Assembly (NCBI GenBank): GCA_002021875.1
Contig: CP018627.1
Location: 186,001 to 250,000, forward strand
Length of the DNA: 64,000 nucleotides
Source of the DNA: Streptomyces hygroscopicus
GTDB lineage: Bacteria; Actinomycetota; Actinomycetes; Streptomycetales; Streptomycetaceae
Reading direction: 5' to 3'
Positions 9,516 through 22,629 of this stretch are shown here, piece after piece (within the stretch, counting starts at the first letter, position 1; each line of letters begins with the position of its first letter). Below the pieces are notes generated by a model that ran no database searches, was not told where the DNA came from, and was given only the letters and a program-made list of their open reading frames with translations. Position numbers and translations under genes: made by a program.

Positions 9516-10421
9516 TCACAGTTCGTTCCACTCTTGTGCGGCACGCTGGAGGTGGTCGCGCAACACCGTGAGGGCCGGATTGGCGGGGGCCCCGCGCCGG
9601 GTGGCCAGATAAAGCGTGTTGAGTGGCGCGATCTCGGGCTGGTGCAGTTGCACCACGTCCCCCGCTGCGAGGGCCGGGTCGGCGATGTAGCGCGGCAGAA
9701 CAGAGATCCCGGCTCCCGCGGCCACCACGGCCAGGACGGCCCGCAGATCCGACACGATCATCGTGACGGGGTTGGGCGGTCGGCGACCGAACTCGGTGCG
9801 CCAATAGCGGCGCAGGATGGGCAGCTCCTCGGCGTATCCGATCACGGGGATATGCGCCAGCGCCTCCGCCGGGTCGGCCTCGAGCCGCTCCGGGTCCACG
9901 GTGTGAGCCACTGCGGGCGGCGCGACAAGCACGAATTCCTCGTCGATCAGTGGCACCGCCAGCAGCGCCTCATCGGTGGGGCGCACTGCCGAGACGACGA
10001 GGTCGAGCCGCCCGGAGACCAGCAGGGACAACAGATCGTTGGCCAGCCCCAGCGTCGCGTGGACGCACAGCCCCCGACGGGTCAGTGGACACAGCGCGGG
10101 CAGGACCCGCAAGCTCATCACTTCGGCCGCCCCTCCGACTCGCACCGTGCCCCGCAGTGCGGGTGAAACGTCGGTGGAGTCGAGGGCGTCGCGAAGCTCG
10201 TCCACGTGAAGGCCGACGCGGGAAGCCAGAGCGGCTGCCCGCTGGGTGGGAGCGACCCCCTTGCGGGAGCGCACGAACAGCGGCTCGCCGATCTGCTGCT
10301 CCAGGCGCGCGAGCTGTCCGGTGACCGCTGGTTGCGTCACACCGAGACGTTGCGCCGCCGCGGACAGCGACCCGGTCCGATAAATCTCCAAAAACGTCAA
10401 CAACAGATCAAGGTTCGGCAC
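9516..10421 (-). CDS. LysR-family transcriptional regulator
   Basis: A 301-residue activator or repressor. The winged HTH is at residues 3-60 (FLEIYRTGSLSAAAQRLGVT, then QPAVTGQLARLE). The effector-binding domain spans about 88-290. It is last in a run of minus-strand genes (DJ-1, VOC, beta-propeller, NTF2-like), 139 bp after the NTF2-like gene, and may regulate that set. A truncated close relative of its effector domain lies at 40703-40990, so one copy has been duplicated or exchanged and degraded. Ligand unknown. Confidence 0.88.
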   Translation of the reverse strand: MPNLDLLLTFLEIYRTGSLSAAAQRLGVTQPAVTGQLARLEQQIGEPLFVRSRKGVAPTQRAAALASRVGLHVDELRDALDSTDVSPALRGTVRVGGAAEVMSLRVLPALCPLTRRGLCVHATLGLANDLLSLLVSGRLDLVVSAVRPTDEALLAVPLIDEEFVLVAPPAVAHTVDPERLEADPAEALAHIPVIGYAEELPILRRYWRTEFGRRPPNPVTMIVSDLRAVLAVVAAGAGISVLPRYIADPALAAGDVVQLHQPEIAPLNTLYLATRRGAPANPALTVLRDHLQRAAQEWNEL

Positions 10422-10560
10422 GGGACCGCACTTCTCAGAGGGCGTTACCAGGGGGAGGAAGACCCTACCGTGAGGTGAGGAAGAACCCGTGGAGAAGAAC
10501 CCACAGGTCTCCTGATCACCTTACTGCGCAAGCCGGCCACCGTCCGAGGCCGTCCCGATG

Positions 10561-10971
10561 TCACCGGCCACCCGCTGAACGGACCGCGTGCTCCCCTCGG
10601 GCGGTGCCGGAGGTGTGCCAGGGGGCGGTGTTGGTGAGCAGGGTGTAGCGCACGGTCTGGGCGTGGATGAGGCCGTCGCGGAAGACGAAGGTGTCCACGC
10701 CGTCGTCCACATGGGTGGTGTCGGCGGTGGCGGCCCATTCCAGGAACAGGACGTCATCGGCGAACTTCGGGTTCCTCGGGTTCCACTGGGCGTTCGGGAG
10801 GTCGGTGAGGACCGCCCCGATGCCCTGCTTCACACCGTCGCGGCCACGCAGGATCCCGGATGGAGTGATGAACACGGCGTCCGGGGCGAAATTGGCGGCG
10901 ATGGCGTCGAGGTCCCCTGAGCTCAATGCGTTGACGTGAGCTTCAAATGTCTCTTCGGGGGTGCGTTCCAT
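10561..10971 (-). CDS. NTF2/SnoaL-like protein
   Basis: A 136-residue single-domain protein of the NTF2-like fold. TPEETFEAHVNALSSGDLDA is the N-terminal helix, FAPDAVFITPSGILRGRDGV the first strand pair, and the sheet ends near residue 115. The last 20 residues are probably disordered. Such proteins act as small isomerases, cyclases or binding proteins; catalytic residues cannot be assigned. It follows the beta-propeller gene by about 50 bp and is probably co-transcribed with it. Confidence 0.75.
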   Translation of the reverse strand: MERTPEETFEAHVNALSSGDLDAIAANFAPDAVFITPSGILRGRDGVKQGIGAVLTDLPNAQWNPRNPKFADDVLFLEWAATADTTHVDDGVDTFVFRDGLIHAQTVRYTLLTNTAPWHTSGTARGEHAVRSAGGR

Positions 10972-11020
10972 CTCGTGCGAATCCTTTCATCGGCGGGACA
11001 AAGGTGACACGGTCTCCGAC

Positions 11021-12040
11021 TCATGCCAGGTAGGCGATGCCGTGGGCTCCTTGATCGCCGGGGTCGATGTCCAACGTCCGTTCGACCGTGCCGGTGTTGA
11101 GGTCGATCACGTGGAGAGTGCCCGAGTACAGGTTGGCGACGAAGGCACGGGCGCCGTCCGGCGTGGTGCGGATGGTGATGGGGACCTTCCCGACCGGCGC
11201 GTCGAAGTGGTGCTCGAGGCCACCTGGTCCGTGGACGGACAGCTGCCCTGCCACGGACTGTCCGGCGGCGTCCGTGGCCACGAGACCGACCAGGACGCGG
11301 CCGTCCGCGGCCACGTGGACAGGACAGCCGGGCGCGTTCAGTGGCACGCGGTGGATTACTTCATCGGAGCCGGTGTCGATCACCAAGACCGTTGCCGGGG
11401 GCCGGCCCGCGGAGCCGCCGTCGTAGTGGAGGGCCGTGCCCGCGGCGTAGGCGTGGATACCGTCCGGGGAGACGGCAACCTCTTCGGTGCCGTAAGGGGC
11501 GGGGATGCGTGCGGCGAGTTCGCCGCGGGCGAGGTCGAGGACGGAGATGAAGGGGTCCGCCTTGTTGGTGGCATAGCCTTTGCGTCCGTCGGGAGTGATG
11601 GCGAACCAGTGGGGGCGGTGGGCACCGACCTCGATGCGGCCAACCGGCATGCGCGTGGCCGTGTCGAGCACGACGACCGCTCCCCCGCCGGCGGGGCCGG
11701 CCTCGACGGTCACGTAGAGCAGCCCGCGGCCGGCGTCGAGGGCGAGGCCATGGGGCGCTTCCTCGGGAGCGAGCGGGATGACATCGACGAGCTCCCGGAC
11801 GAACGGGTCGACGATCGAGATCTCGTGTGCCTTCTCGCCAGGGTCGGTGTAGACGCCGGAGCGGTAGGTGTGCGAGACGTACAACAGCTCTGCCGTGTGG
11901 TCGACGGTGATCTCGTGGGGCTGGGCGGCTACCGCGAGAACGCCGAGCGGCTCGTAGTTCAGACCGTCGAAGAAACGGATCGCTTCGCCGGCGGACGTGA
12001 CCACGGCCAGGACCGGTCGCCGAGCCGGAGTCTGGTTCAC
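11021..12040 (-). CDS. YncE-like seven-bladed beta-propeller protein
   Basis: A 339-residue propeller with repeated blade motifs: RGLLYVTVEAG, TPDGRKGYATN, SPDGIHAYAAG, TPDGARAFVANLYSGTLHVI. These match the YVTN/YncE lactonase-like family. No signal peptide is visible, so the protein is probably cytosolic. The GTG start overlaps the stop of the upstream VOC gene by four bases (GTGA), indicating translational coupling. A lactonase or binding role is possible; nothing in the sequence fixes a substrate. Confidence 0.75.
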   Translation of the reverse strand: MNQTPARRPVLAVVTSAGEAIRFFDGLNYEPLGVLAVAAQPHEITVDHTAELLYVSHTYRSGVYTDPGEKAHEISIVDPFVRELVDVIPLAPEEAPHGLALDAGRGLLYVTVEAGPAGGGAVVVLDTATRMPVGRIEVGAHRPHWFAITPDGRKGYATNKADPFISVLDLARGELAARIPAPYGTEEVAVSPDGIHAYAAGTALHYDGGSAGRPPATVLVIDTGSDEVIHRVPLNAPGCPVHVAADGRVLVGLVATDAAGQSVAGQLSVHGPGGLEHHFDAPVGKVPITIRTTPDGARAFVANLYSGTLHVIDLNTGTVERTLDIDPGDQGAHGIAYLA

Positions 12041-12522
12041 TGCCGGTCTCCGTTCGTGGTCTCGCGGTCGATGAACTCGATGACCTCGTCGTTGGGCCCG
12101 TAGACGAACGCCACCTGGAAGGTCATCGGATCGTCTCCAGCGGTGGTGATCTTCTTCGGGGCTGCCAGCAGACGCGCGCCGGCGGCGACCGCGCGGTCGA
12201 AGAGGTCGACGACGTCATCGGTGCGGACGGCGAAGTGCACCAGAGCGGCCACCCGGCTGCGTTCGCCGTCGTCGTGACGTTGCGCGGGGTCAAGCCCTTG
12301 CGGCGAGCCGCCCGGCGGGGTCGAAGCGGCATCGAAGAGTTCGATGAGCCGGTCGTCACCGGCGTCGAGGAAGACGGCACGGTGCACTCCGCCGCCTGGG
12401 ACGCTCCATTCGCGAACGAAGCGGAAACCCAGGGCGCGAGTGTAGAAGTCCACCGAGGCGTCGAGGTCGTAGACGTGTACGGCGACGTGGTCGAGACCAC
12501 GGTTCGAAACGGGGCTGGTCAC
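12037..12522 (-). CDS. VOC-family (glyoxalase/dioxygenase fold) protein
   Basis: A 161-residue protein with two betaalphabetabetabeta units: GLDHVAVHVYDLDASVDFY at the start and a second half beginning VAALVHFAVRTDDV. His12 and the Glu in DEVIEFID near the C-terminus match usual metal-ligand positions of glyoxalase I-like enzymes. The GTG start is preceded by AAGGAA. It is coupled by a 4-base overlap to the propeller gene. Likely a metal-dependent lyase, isomerase or dioxygenase acting on a small molecule handled by this operon. Confidence 0.78.
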   Translation of the reverse strand: MTSPVSNRGLDHVAVHVYDLDASVDFYTRALGFRFVREWSVPGGGVHRAVFLDAGDDRLIELFDAASTPPGGSPQGLDPAQRHDDGERSRVAALVHFAVRTDDVVDLFDRAVAAGARLLAAPKKITTAGDDPMTFQVAFVYGPNDEVIEFIDRETTNGDRQ

Positions 12523-12700
12523 ATGTGTTCCTTGCGTGATGCGCGACTGGCGGGCCTGCGGGAGCTCAGCGGCTTTTCGCACTCCGCAGCCCGCGGACGG
12601 CCGGCTGGGCGCGCGCGGTGCTCGCGGGCTGCGAGGCGGGGGCGGCACGGCATGTCCGGGCGACAGCACACCGCTGAGAGCCCGGACATAGGGCGGTGGC

Positions 12701-13405
12701 TTACCGAGCGGCCAGGGCCTCCAGCACCTTGCGGGCCGTGGCCACGCTGGACTGCGGGTTCTGGCCGGTGATCAGGTCGGCGTCCTGGATGACCGTGCTG
12801 CTCCACGGGGCGCCGGGCGTGACCTGCGCACCACGCTCGCGCAGGCGGCCCTCGACGGAGAAGGGGACGTTGTCGCCCAGGCCGCCCTGGCGCTCTTCCT
12901 CATCCGAGAAGGCGGTCAGCTCGCGACCGGCGAAAGTGAAACCGCCGTCCGGCGTGCTCGCGCTCAGCAGCGCGCCGACTCCGTGGCACAGAGCGACCAC
13001 GAGCTTGCCCTGGCCAACTGCCTCGTTGAGCAGACGGCCGAGGTCGTCGTCGGCGACGAGGTCCGCCATAGGGCCGTGGCCGCCGGGAATGTAGATCGCG
13101 TCGTAGTCGTCCGCCCGCACGTCGGACAGGGCGAGCGGCGTGGCCAACTGATCGGCGATGCCGTCGAGGTAGGCGCGGAACTTCTGCGCGTCCTCCTCGC
13201 TCACGCCGCCGCGCTCGTCGAGGCTGAGGACATCGACTGTGGGGCGTACCCCGCCCGGGGTGGCCAGGTCGATGTCCCCGCCGTCGGCGGCGAGCACCTC
13301 GTGGGAGGCGGCCACCTCCTCCGCCCAGTAACCGGTGGGGTGGGTCGAGCCGTCCGCCATCTTCAGGCTGCTCGCACCGGAGATGACCATCAGAATCTTC
13401 GACAT
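12701..13405 (-). CDS. DJ-1/PfpI-family glyoxalase III or chaperone-like protein
   Basis: A 234-residue protein of the DJ-1/PfpI superfamily, closest in layout to Hsp31-like class I glutamine-amidotransferase proteins that convert methylglyoxal to lactate. YIPGGHGPMADL holds the conserved Gly-Gly-His and VVALCHGVGALL holds the nucleophile Cys at the elbow. THPTGYWAEE near residue 24 provides the usual acidic partner. I chose the ATG at 13405 (MSKILMVISG) since family members begin there; a longer frame exists. First gene of the minus-strand group. With a VOC protein downstream, reactive-aldehyde detoxification is a reasonable guess. Confidence 0.85.
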   Translation of the reverse strand: MSKILMVISGASSLKMADGSTHPTGYWAEEVAASHEVLAADGGDIDLATPGGVRPTVDVLSLDERGGVSEEDAQKFRAYLDGIADQLATPLALSDVRADDYDAIYIPGGHGPMADLVADDDLGRLLNEAVGQGKLVVALCHGVGALLSASTPDGGFTFAGRELTAFSDEEERQGGLGDNVPFSVEGRLRERGAQVTPGAPWSSTVIQDADLITGQNPQSSVATARKVLEALAAR

Positions 13406-13679
13406 CGAAATGCCTGCTCTTCTCGCTTGGAGGGGTTGTGTCGTCATGCACCGCCGGCGCCGTAGCCGGTTCGCCGGCGGCCTCGGGAACAACACCAGCC
13501 TCCATCACGAGTCATCCGCACGTCTCCCGCGGCCCATAAGATTATTTATAGATGACAGGAGGGGAAACGTTGCCTTCCCTCCGTCCTTCGTGCTGTCTAC
13601 TACGACGAAGCAATCGCATTCCCCGTGGCTTGCGCTGCTTCGCACTGACCGCCGAGCCCAGGGAACTCGTGCCAACCCC
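13406..13679. other. Upstream region of the DJ-1 operon, no gene
   Basis: No convincing ORF. An AT-rich patch at about 13537-13555, rare in this GC-rich DNA, reads CTATAAAT on the minus strand and is a plausible -10 region for the DJ-1 operon. No clear -35 was found. Confidence 0.3.
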
Positions 13680-13983
13680 TCAGCCTCCGTGGACCGAGTC
13701 CTCCTTGTCCGGGATAACACTGCCGTCCTGTCGCCGCACCGGACCCATCGTGCCGTCGGAGTTGATGTATCCGGTGGTGGAGCAGGGGTAGGCGGCTTCC
13801 CTGCGCGGCAGCGGATCGATGAACATGGGGTTGATCAGCCAGGTGCCGTCCGCGTTGCCGTAGGCCCGGCACATGATCTCGTTCTTGGTTCCGGTTGAGG
13901 ACCTGCGGGGTTCCGTAACTCGGCCATGCCTCTTGACCAGCAAGGATCGAAAAAGCGTCGACGGGCGGACAGGATCGTGATTC

Positions 13984-13985
<2 letters not shown>
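13680..13985 (-). CDS. Small hypothetical ORF, possibly a remnant
   Basis: A 101-residue frame starting ATG at 13985 with only AGGAC immediately upstream, which is weak. The C-terminal half (CRAYGNADGTWLINPMFIDP, then YPCSTTGYINSDGTMG) has two Cys and Gly/Asn-rich turns like a secreted or phage-type protein, but there is no signal peptide. Its 5' end overlaps the transposase fragment on the other strand. Probably the surviving tail of a larger gene; no function assigned. Confidence 0.3.
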
Positions 13986-14640
<655 letters not shown>

Positions 14641-14940
14641 GTCCTCCACGGCTACGCCGGCATGGCGGTGAGCGGCATGCCGCGCCCGAGATGAGCCAGC
14701 ACGGGCTGGACGACGTGATCGCGTACATCCTGCGGGGCTCCGCACCGGATGAGTGCTGCCGAGTTACGGTTCCGCCCCCGGCAAGCACCCTTTGGCCGAC
14801 TGAACTTGACCGGAGCAATCCTTGTCGCCTTCCCCTCAGGTCGAGGACGGAGAAGGCCCGTCGCCTCGGTTCCGCAGAGCTCTCCGTCTCAGAACTCGTC
14901 TCTGCGCGGGTGAGGCGAGACGACGGCCCGTGCCACGAGT

Positions 14941-16113
14941 TCACTCGCGGCGGGTCTGCCGGGCGCCCATGCGTCCGAGGGCGGCGGCGAGGAGCAGCGC
15001 GGCGAGGGCGGTGAGGGTGGTGCCTTGCCAGCCGAGGATGTTGAGCAGGGGTGCGGCGAGGGCGGTGCCGATGGCGCCGGTCGTGAAGTACAGCACGAGG
15101 TAGATGCCGCTGAGGCTGCCGGAGCGCTGGGGGTCGAGGGCGATGATGCGGCTCTGGTTTGCGGCCTGGGCGGCGAAGCAGCCGGTGTCGAACAGGGCGA
15201 GTCCGAGTGCCGTGGCCGGCGGGGTGTTCAGGCCGGTGGCCAGCAGGGTGGCTCCGGCCGCGGCGCCCAGCATGCCGGCGATGATCACGGTGTGGGGGGT
15301 GTACCGGTCGGCGAGGCGTCCGGTGAGCGGGAGTACGGCGAAGCCGAGGAGTCCGGCCAGGCTGTACAGGCCGATGGCGGTCGGGCCGCGGGAGTACGGC
15401 GGCTCGGCCAAGGTGAGGGCGAGGGCGACCCAGATGAGATTGAAGGCGAAGTACCACAGCCCGCCGGTGGCCACCGCACGGCGCAACTGCGGGAACTGGC
15501 GCAGCAACGGGGGAAGTGAGGTGAGAGCTGCACGGTAGGTGCCGTCGGAGCGGGGCGGCTGCCGGGGCAAGAGTGTGGCGGCGGCGATCGCGCCGAGCAG
15601 GGCGAGGGCGGCGAAGACGAGGAGCATCCGCCGCCAGCCGAGGATGTCGGTGAGTGTTCCTCCCGCCAGGCGGCTGAGCAGGATACCGGCCGACATGCCG
15701 GCGGCCACGGTGGCGACGCCGGTTCCGCGGTGCCCGGGTGGGGCGTGGCGGCCTGCGATGTTGCCAGCCTGGGCAGCGACGCCGGCGGCCGCGCCGATGA
15801 GCAGGTAGGCGGCCAGGAGCACTGTCGCGCCAGGTGCGGCCGCGGCGAGGCTGAGGGCGGCGGCCAAAGCGGTCAGTTGTGCGGCGACCAGGCGGTTGGG
15901 GGCAAGGTGGTCGGTGAGGGGGAGCAGGAGGACGAAGCCGGTCATGCAGCCGGTGAGCGCGGCGGTGGGGACGAGGCCGATCATGGAGAGAGGGACGTCC
16001 AGGTCGGCGGCGACCGCGGTGAGCGCGGGCTGGATGGCGTAGTTGTTCGCGATCGCCGTTCCGGCTATCGCCGAGAGGAGGAACGTGCCGCCTCGAGGAA
16101 GGGGGCCGGTCAT
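14941..16113 (-). CDS. MFS-family efflux transporter
   Basis: A 390-residue, 12-helix major facilitator protein of the drug:H+ antiporter type. Helices run from about residue 10 (FLLSAIAGTAIANNYAIQPA) to a C-terminal RRE tail. The helix 2-3 loop contains LTDHLAPNRL in place of the usual GXLADRXGRR. The family motif reappears in the second half as LTGRLADRYTPHTVI. The ATG at 16113 overlaps the stop of the upstream XRE gene (ATGA), so regulator and exporter are one coupled unit. It resembles multidrug or amino-acid-type exporters; substrate unknown. Confidence 0.88.
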   Translation of the reverse strand: MTGPLPRGGTFLLSAIAGTAIANNYAIQPALTAVAADLDVPLSMIGLVPTAALTGCMTGFVLLLPLTDHLAPNRLVAAQLTALAAALSLAAAAPGATVLLAAYLLIGAAAGVAAQAGNIAGRHAPPGHRGTGVATVAAGMSAGILLSRLAGGTLTDILGWRRMLLVFAALALLGAIAAATLLPRQPPRSDGTYRAALTSLPPLLRQFPQLRRAVATGGLWYFAFNLIWVALALTLAEPPYSRGPTAIGLYSLAGLLGFAVLPLTGRLADRYTPHTVIIAGMLGAAAGATLLATGLNTPPATALGLALFDTGCFAAQAANQSRIIALDPQRSGSLSGIYLVLYFTTGAIGTALAAPLLNILGWQGTTLTALAALLLAAALGRMGARQTRRE

Positions 16114-16700
16114 GGCTGTGCGCCGCGAGTGAGGATGACGGCGTAGCGGCACTCGGTGTCGGTGGTGTTGGCGAAGACGCGCTCGGTGGGCTCGCCGAGT
16201 TCGATAGTGTCGCCCGCGTCGAGCTCGTGGACCGTGTCGCCGTCCTGGAAGGTCAAGTGGCCGTCGAGGACCCAGACGACCTGTCGTACGAAGGCGAAGG
16301 CGGCGGCCGGATACGGCACCCGGACTCCGGCGGGCAGGCGGATCTCGGCGATCTCGGCGGGGAAGTGCGGGCCGGTGATCTGGCGGCGCCGGTAGCCGGT
16401 CGCGGGGTCGCGCCAATCGGCCGCGTCGGCCCGGCGGCGTACTCCTGTGGTTGCGTCGGTGTCATCCCGCGTTCCTTCCGCGAGGGCGAGCAAGGAGGCG
16501 ACGCTGAGCTGGAAGGCGGCGGACAGCTTGCCGAGGACGACGGCGGTGGGGCTGCTCTCGCCGCGCTCGATCCTGCTGATCATGGCCTGGGAGACGCCCG
16601 AGGCATCGGCGAGCTGAGCCAGGGTCCACCGACGCCGCTCCCGTTCGGTACGGACTCGGGCTGCGATCTGCCCCACCAGAGGATCTACTATGTTAGACAT
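16110..16700 (-). CDS. XRE-family regulator with cupin sensor domain
   Basis: A 196-residue regulator. An XRE helix-turn-helix covers about residues 10-65 (WTLAQLADASGVSQAMISRI, then ERGESSPT). A cupin_2 barrel covers about 115-190 (VVWVLDGHLTFQDGDTVHEL). Such proteins sense small ligands and control linked efflux or metabolic genes. I chose ATG 16700 (SNIVDPLVG); a longer frame continues into the GNAT gene. Its start lies inside the 5' end of the divergent acetyltransferase frame, so the control region is extremely compact and the mRNA may be leaderless. Confidence 0.88.
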   Translation of the reverse strand: MSNIVDPLVGQIAARVRTERERRRWTLAQLADASGVSQAMISRIERGESSPTAVVLGKLSAAFQLSVASLLALAEGTRDDTDATTGVRRRADAADWRDPATGYRRRQITGPHFPAEIAEIRLPAGVRVPYPAAAFAFVRQVVWVLDGHLTFQDGDTVHELDAGDTIELGEPTERVFANTTDTECRYAVILTRGAQP

Positions 16701-17217
16701 GAATCCAATATACGAGAGAAACCGGACTGTGACGGTGCGCTTGGCACACCCCGGCGACGTGGAGGCCATGCGCGCGATCCGCAACCACGCGATCAAGCAC
16801 TCCACGGCCCTGTGGACGCAAACCCCGCAGTCCCCCGCCGAGGGGGTCGCCTGGCTGGCCGCACACCTGGCACGGGGCTCGGCGTTCGTGGCCGAGGTGG
16901 AGGGCGAGGTGGCCGGGTTCGCGGTCTACGGCCCGTGGCGGGAGCTGGAGGGATACCGCCACACAATGGAGGACTCCGTCTACGTCTGCGAAGACCGCCA
17001 CGGGCTCGGCGTCGGCTCCGCGCTGCTGACCGCCCTCATCACCTCGGCACGCGAGGTCGGCCACCACGTCATGATCGCCGGTATCGAAGCCGAGAACACG
17101 GCGTCGATCCGGCTGCACGAACGGTTCGGATTCCACCACGTCGGCACGGTGCCGGAGGTCGGCACCAAGTTCGGCCGATGGCTCGACCTGACGATCATGC
17201 GACTGCCCCTGACGTGA
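16690..17217 (+). CDS. GNAT acetyltransferase, phosphinothricin-acetyltransferase-like
   Basis: A 175-residue N-acetyltransferase. The order of motifs (RLAHPGDVEAMRAIRNHAIK at the N-terminus, VYVCEDRHGLGVGSALL as the acetyl-CoA loop, and AENTASIRLHERFGFHHVG near the end) matches PAT/bar-like enzymes that acetylate amino-acid-type compounds. The longest frame starts at 16690. A GTG at 16729 preceded by GAGAG is a likely alternative that would clear the divergent XRE start. Paired with the XRE-controlled exporter, it may provide detoxification of the same compound. Confidence 0.85.
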   Translation: MLDMNPIYERNRTVTVRLAHPGDVEAMRAIRNHAIKHSTALWTQTPQSPAEGVAWLAAHLARGSAFVAEVEGEVAGFAVYGPWRELEGYRHTMEDSVYVCEDRHGLGVGSALLTALITSAREVGHHVMIAGIEAENTASIRLHERFGFHHVGTVPEVGTKFGRWLDLTIMRLPLT

Positions 17218-17410
17218 GCCGCCACTGCAGGCTGGGGCACGGAGCGGTATGGATAGTTCCGTACGAGGGACACCACACGTTGGGTACCAGCTTGCAACTC
17301 TTCCTTGTCCGGCAGGCCGCACTCTGCCGCGCGGGCAGCCTGTCGGGCATGCAGGGGAGCCAGAACCTAGCCGGTGAGTTGCTCCGTGCGCGCGGGATCG
17401 TGTCGCCGGG

Positions 17411-21331
<3,921 letters not shown>

Positions 21332-21721
21332 GGGATGACTCCTTGCTTCGCTCCGCAATGTTGTCGTTACCCTGCGATGAGGTTCCAGCTGTACACAGAC
21401 GCGGCGAACGCCGCTCGAGGGCGCGCCTGTGCTCGCCCTAAGGCCATGGTGCTCCCGTGACCCTTCTGACGGCAGTCGCGGGTCCGGCTGCCAGACCCAC
21501 GAGGCGGCTCACGCAGACATGAGGTGCGCGTCCGTGTCGACCCGCTACCGAGCGTTATGTGAATGGCGAGGTGTCGTCGTCGCATACAACGGCTCGTGGC
21601 CGCGTCCGATACACGAGCCGCTCTCGCGCGCGACCCTTCACGTCTACAAACGTATCGCTTGGCGGACATATCGTCCACACGGCGGAACCAACTCCTGGGT
21701 TGACATGTCCACTGAGCGATA
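21332..21721. other. Intergenic region between SpoIIE and IclR genes
   Basis: About 390 bp without a credible ORF. The first part carries the SpoIIE promoter. The last 70 bp hold the 15-bp operator candidate and an AT-richer stretch before the IclR start. I see no RNA gene here. Confidence 0.4.
21663..21677. promoter_or_regulatory. Candidate IclR operator, copy 1
   Basis: CGGACATATCGTCCA, an inverted repeat GGAC-N5-GTCC. On the minus strand it reads TGGACGATATGTCCG and matches copies at 37726 and 40578. It lies 45 bp before the IclR start and may be bound by this regulator, by its paralogue at 39765, or by both. Confidence 0.55.
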
Positions 21722-22522
21722 ATGTCCGGCATGGCGAATGAGAACGGCCTGATGATGATTCGCAAGGTGGCGGAGCTCCTCACGTTCCTGGCACGGGGTG
21801 AGGCGACAGTGGCGGAGATAGCCGAAGCCACGGGGGAACCTCGAAGTTCGGTCTACCGCTTGCTGTCAGGTCTGCAAAGTGAGGACCTCGTCGAACGGGG
21901 TGAGCGCCGGGGTCGGTTCCGGCTCGGCATGAAGCTGCTACCGCTTGGTGCGGCCGTTGTGGCGCGGTTCGACGAGCGGAAACTCGCCCAGCCGGTGATG
22001 GAGCGGCTTCACGACCTGACCGGGGAGACCGTATTCCTGTGCGTGCCACGCCGCGACGAAGCCGTCTGTGTTGAGCGGCTCGCCGGCAAGCGAGTCCAGT
22101 CGCTCGCCCTCCGGCTCGGCGGTTCTCTGCCGCTGCATGCCGGCGCCGCGTCGCGAGCGATGCTGGCGTACCGCGAGGAGGGCGAGTGGGACGACTACAT
22201 CCGACGGAACTCGCCTCTTGCCGGTTTCACGCCCTCCACCGTGGTCGAGCCTGCCGGACTCAGGGCCGTGCTCGCAAAGACCAGGGAGAACGGCCTGGCC
22301 GTCAGCGACCAGGACGTCACCGTTGGTGTCGCGGCACTCGGGGTCGCGATCACCGATTACAAGGGCCAGGTGCGGGGTGCCCTGTCGATCAGCGGTCTTC
22401 GCGAGTCGGTGCTCGGTGACTCCTTCGAGCAGTGGAGTGACGCGTTGATTGCCGCAGGCCATGAGGTCTCGCGGGCCCTGGGCTGCGAGCTCGCCGGGAG
22501 GCAGATCGCCGACTTCGGCTGA
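21722..22522 (+). CDS. IclR-family transcriptional regulator, first copy
   Basis: A 266-residue repressor or activator. The winged HTH is at residues 15-70 (VAEIAEATGEPRSSVYRLLS) and the IclR effector domain (GAF-like) at about 85-255, with DVTVGVAALGVAI typical of the ligand pocket. The start is ATG 21722 or the in-frame ATG 21731; neither has a strong RBS. It is followed in the same direction by the SDR and ABC genes. It is strikingly similar along its whole length to the IclR at 39765, including the C-terminal DFG. The two bracket the catabolic island. Confidence 0.9.
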   Translation: MSGMANENGLMMIRKVAELLTFLARGEATVAEIAEATGEPRSSVYRLLSGLQSEDLVERGERRGRFRLGMKLLPLGAAVVARFDERKLAQPVMERLHDLTGETVFLCVPRRDEAVCVERLAGKRVQSLALRLGGSLPLHAGAASRAMLAYREEGEWDDYIRRNSPLAGFTPSTVVEPAGLRAVLAKTRENGLAVSDQDVTVGVAALGVAITDYKGQVRGALSISGLRESVLGDSFEQWSDALIAAGHEVSRALGCELAGRQIADFG

Positions 22523-22629
22523 ACGAGCGATTCGCGCAGCTCGTTTGTCCCGCACGCTAGACATTGAGTCCGCCTCATGGGAATGTTCCCGTCGAAGGCG
22601 GCGTACGTCGCCATGTGAGGAGGCGGCGA

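Noticed and set aside
21360-21540. Possible tRNA or small RNA gene between SpoIIE and IclR
   Set aside because: No cloverleaf with a T-loop consensus could be built; only short GC-rich stems.
21700-21723. TTGACA and GATAAT as a promoter for the first IclR gene
   Set aside because: Spacing is only 12 bp, too short for a sigma-70-type promoter, and GATAAT would run into the start codon.
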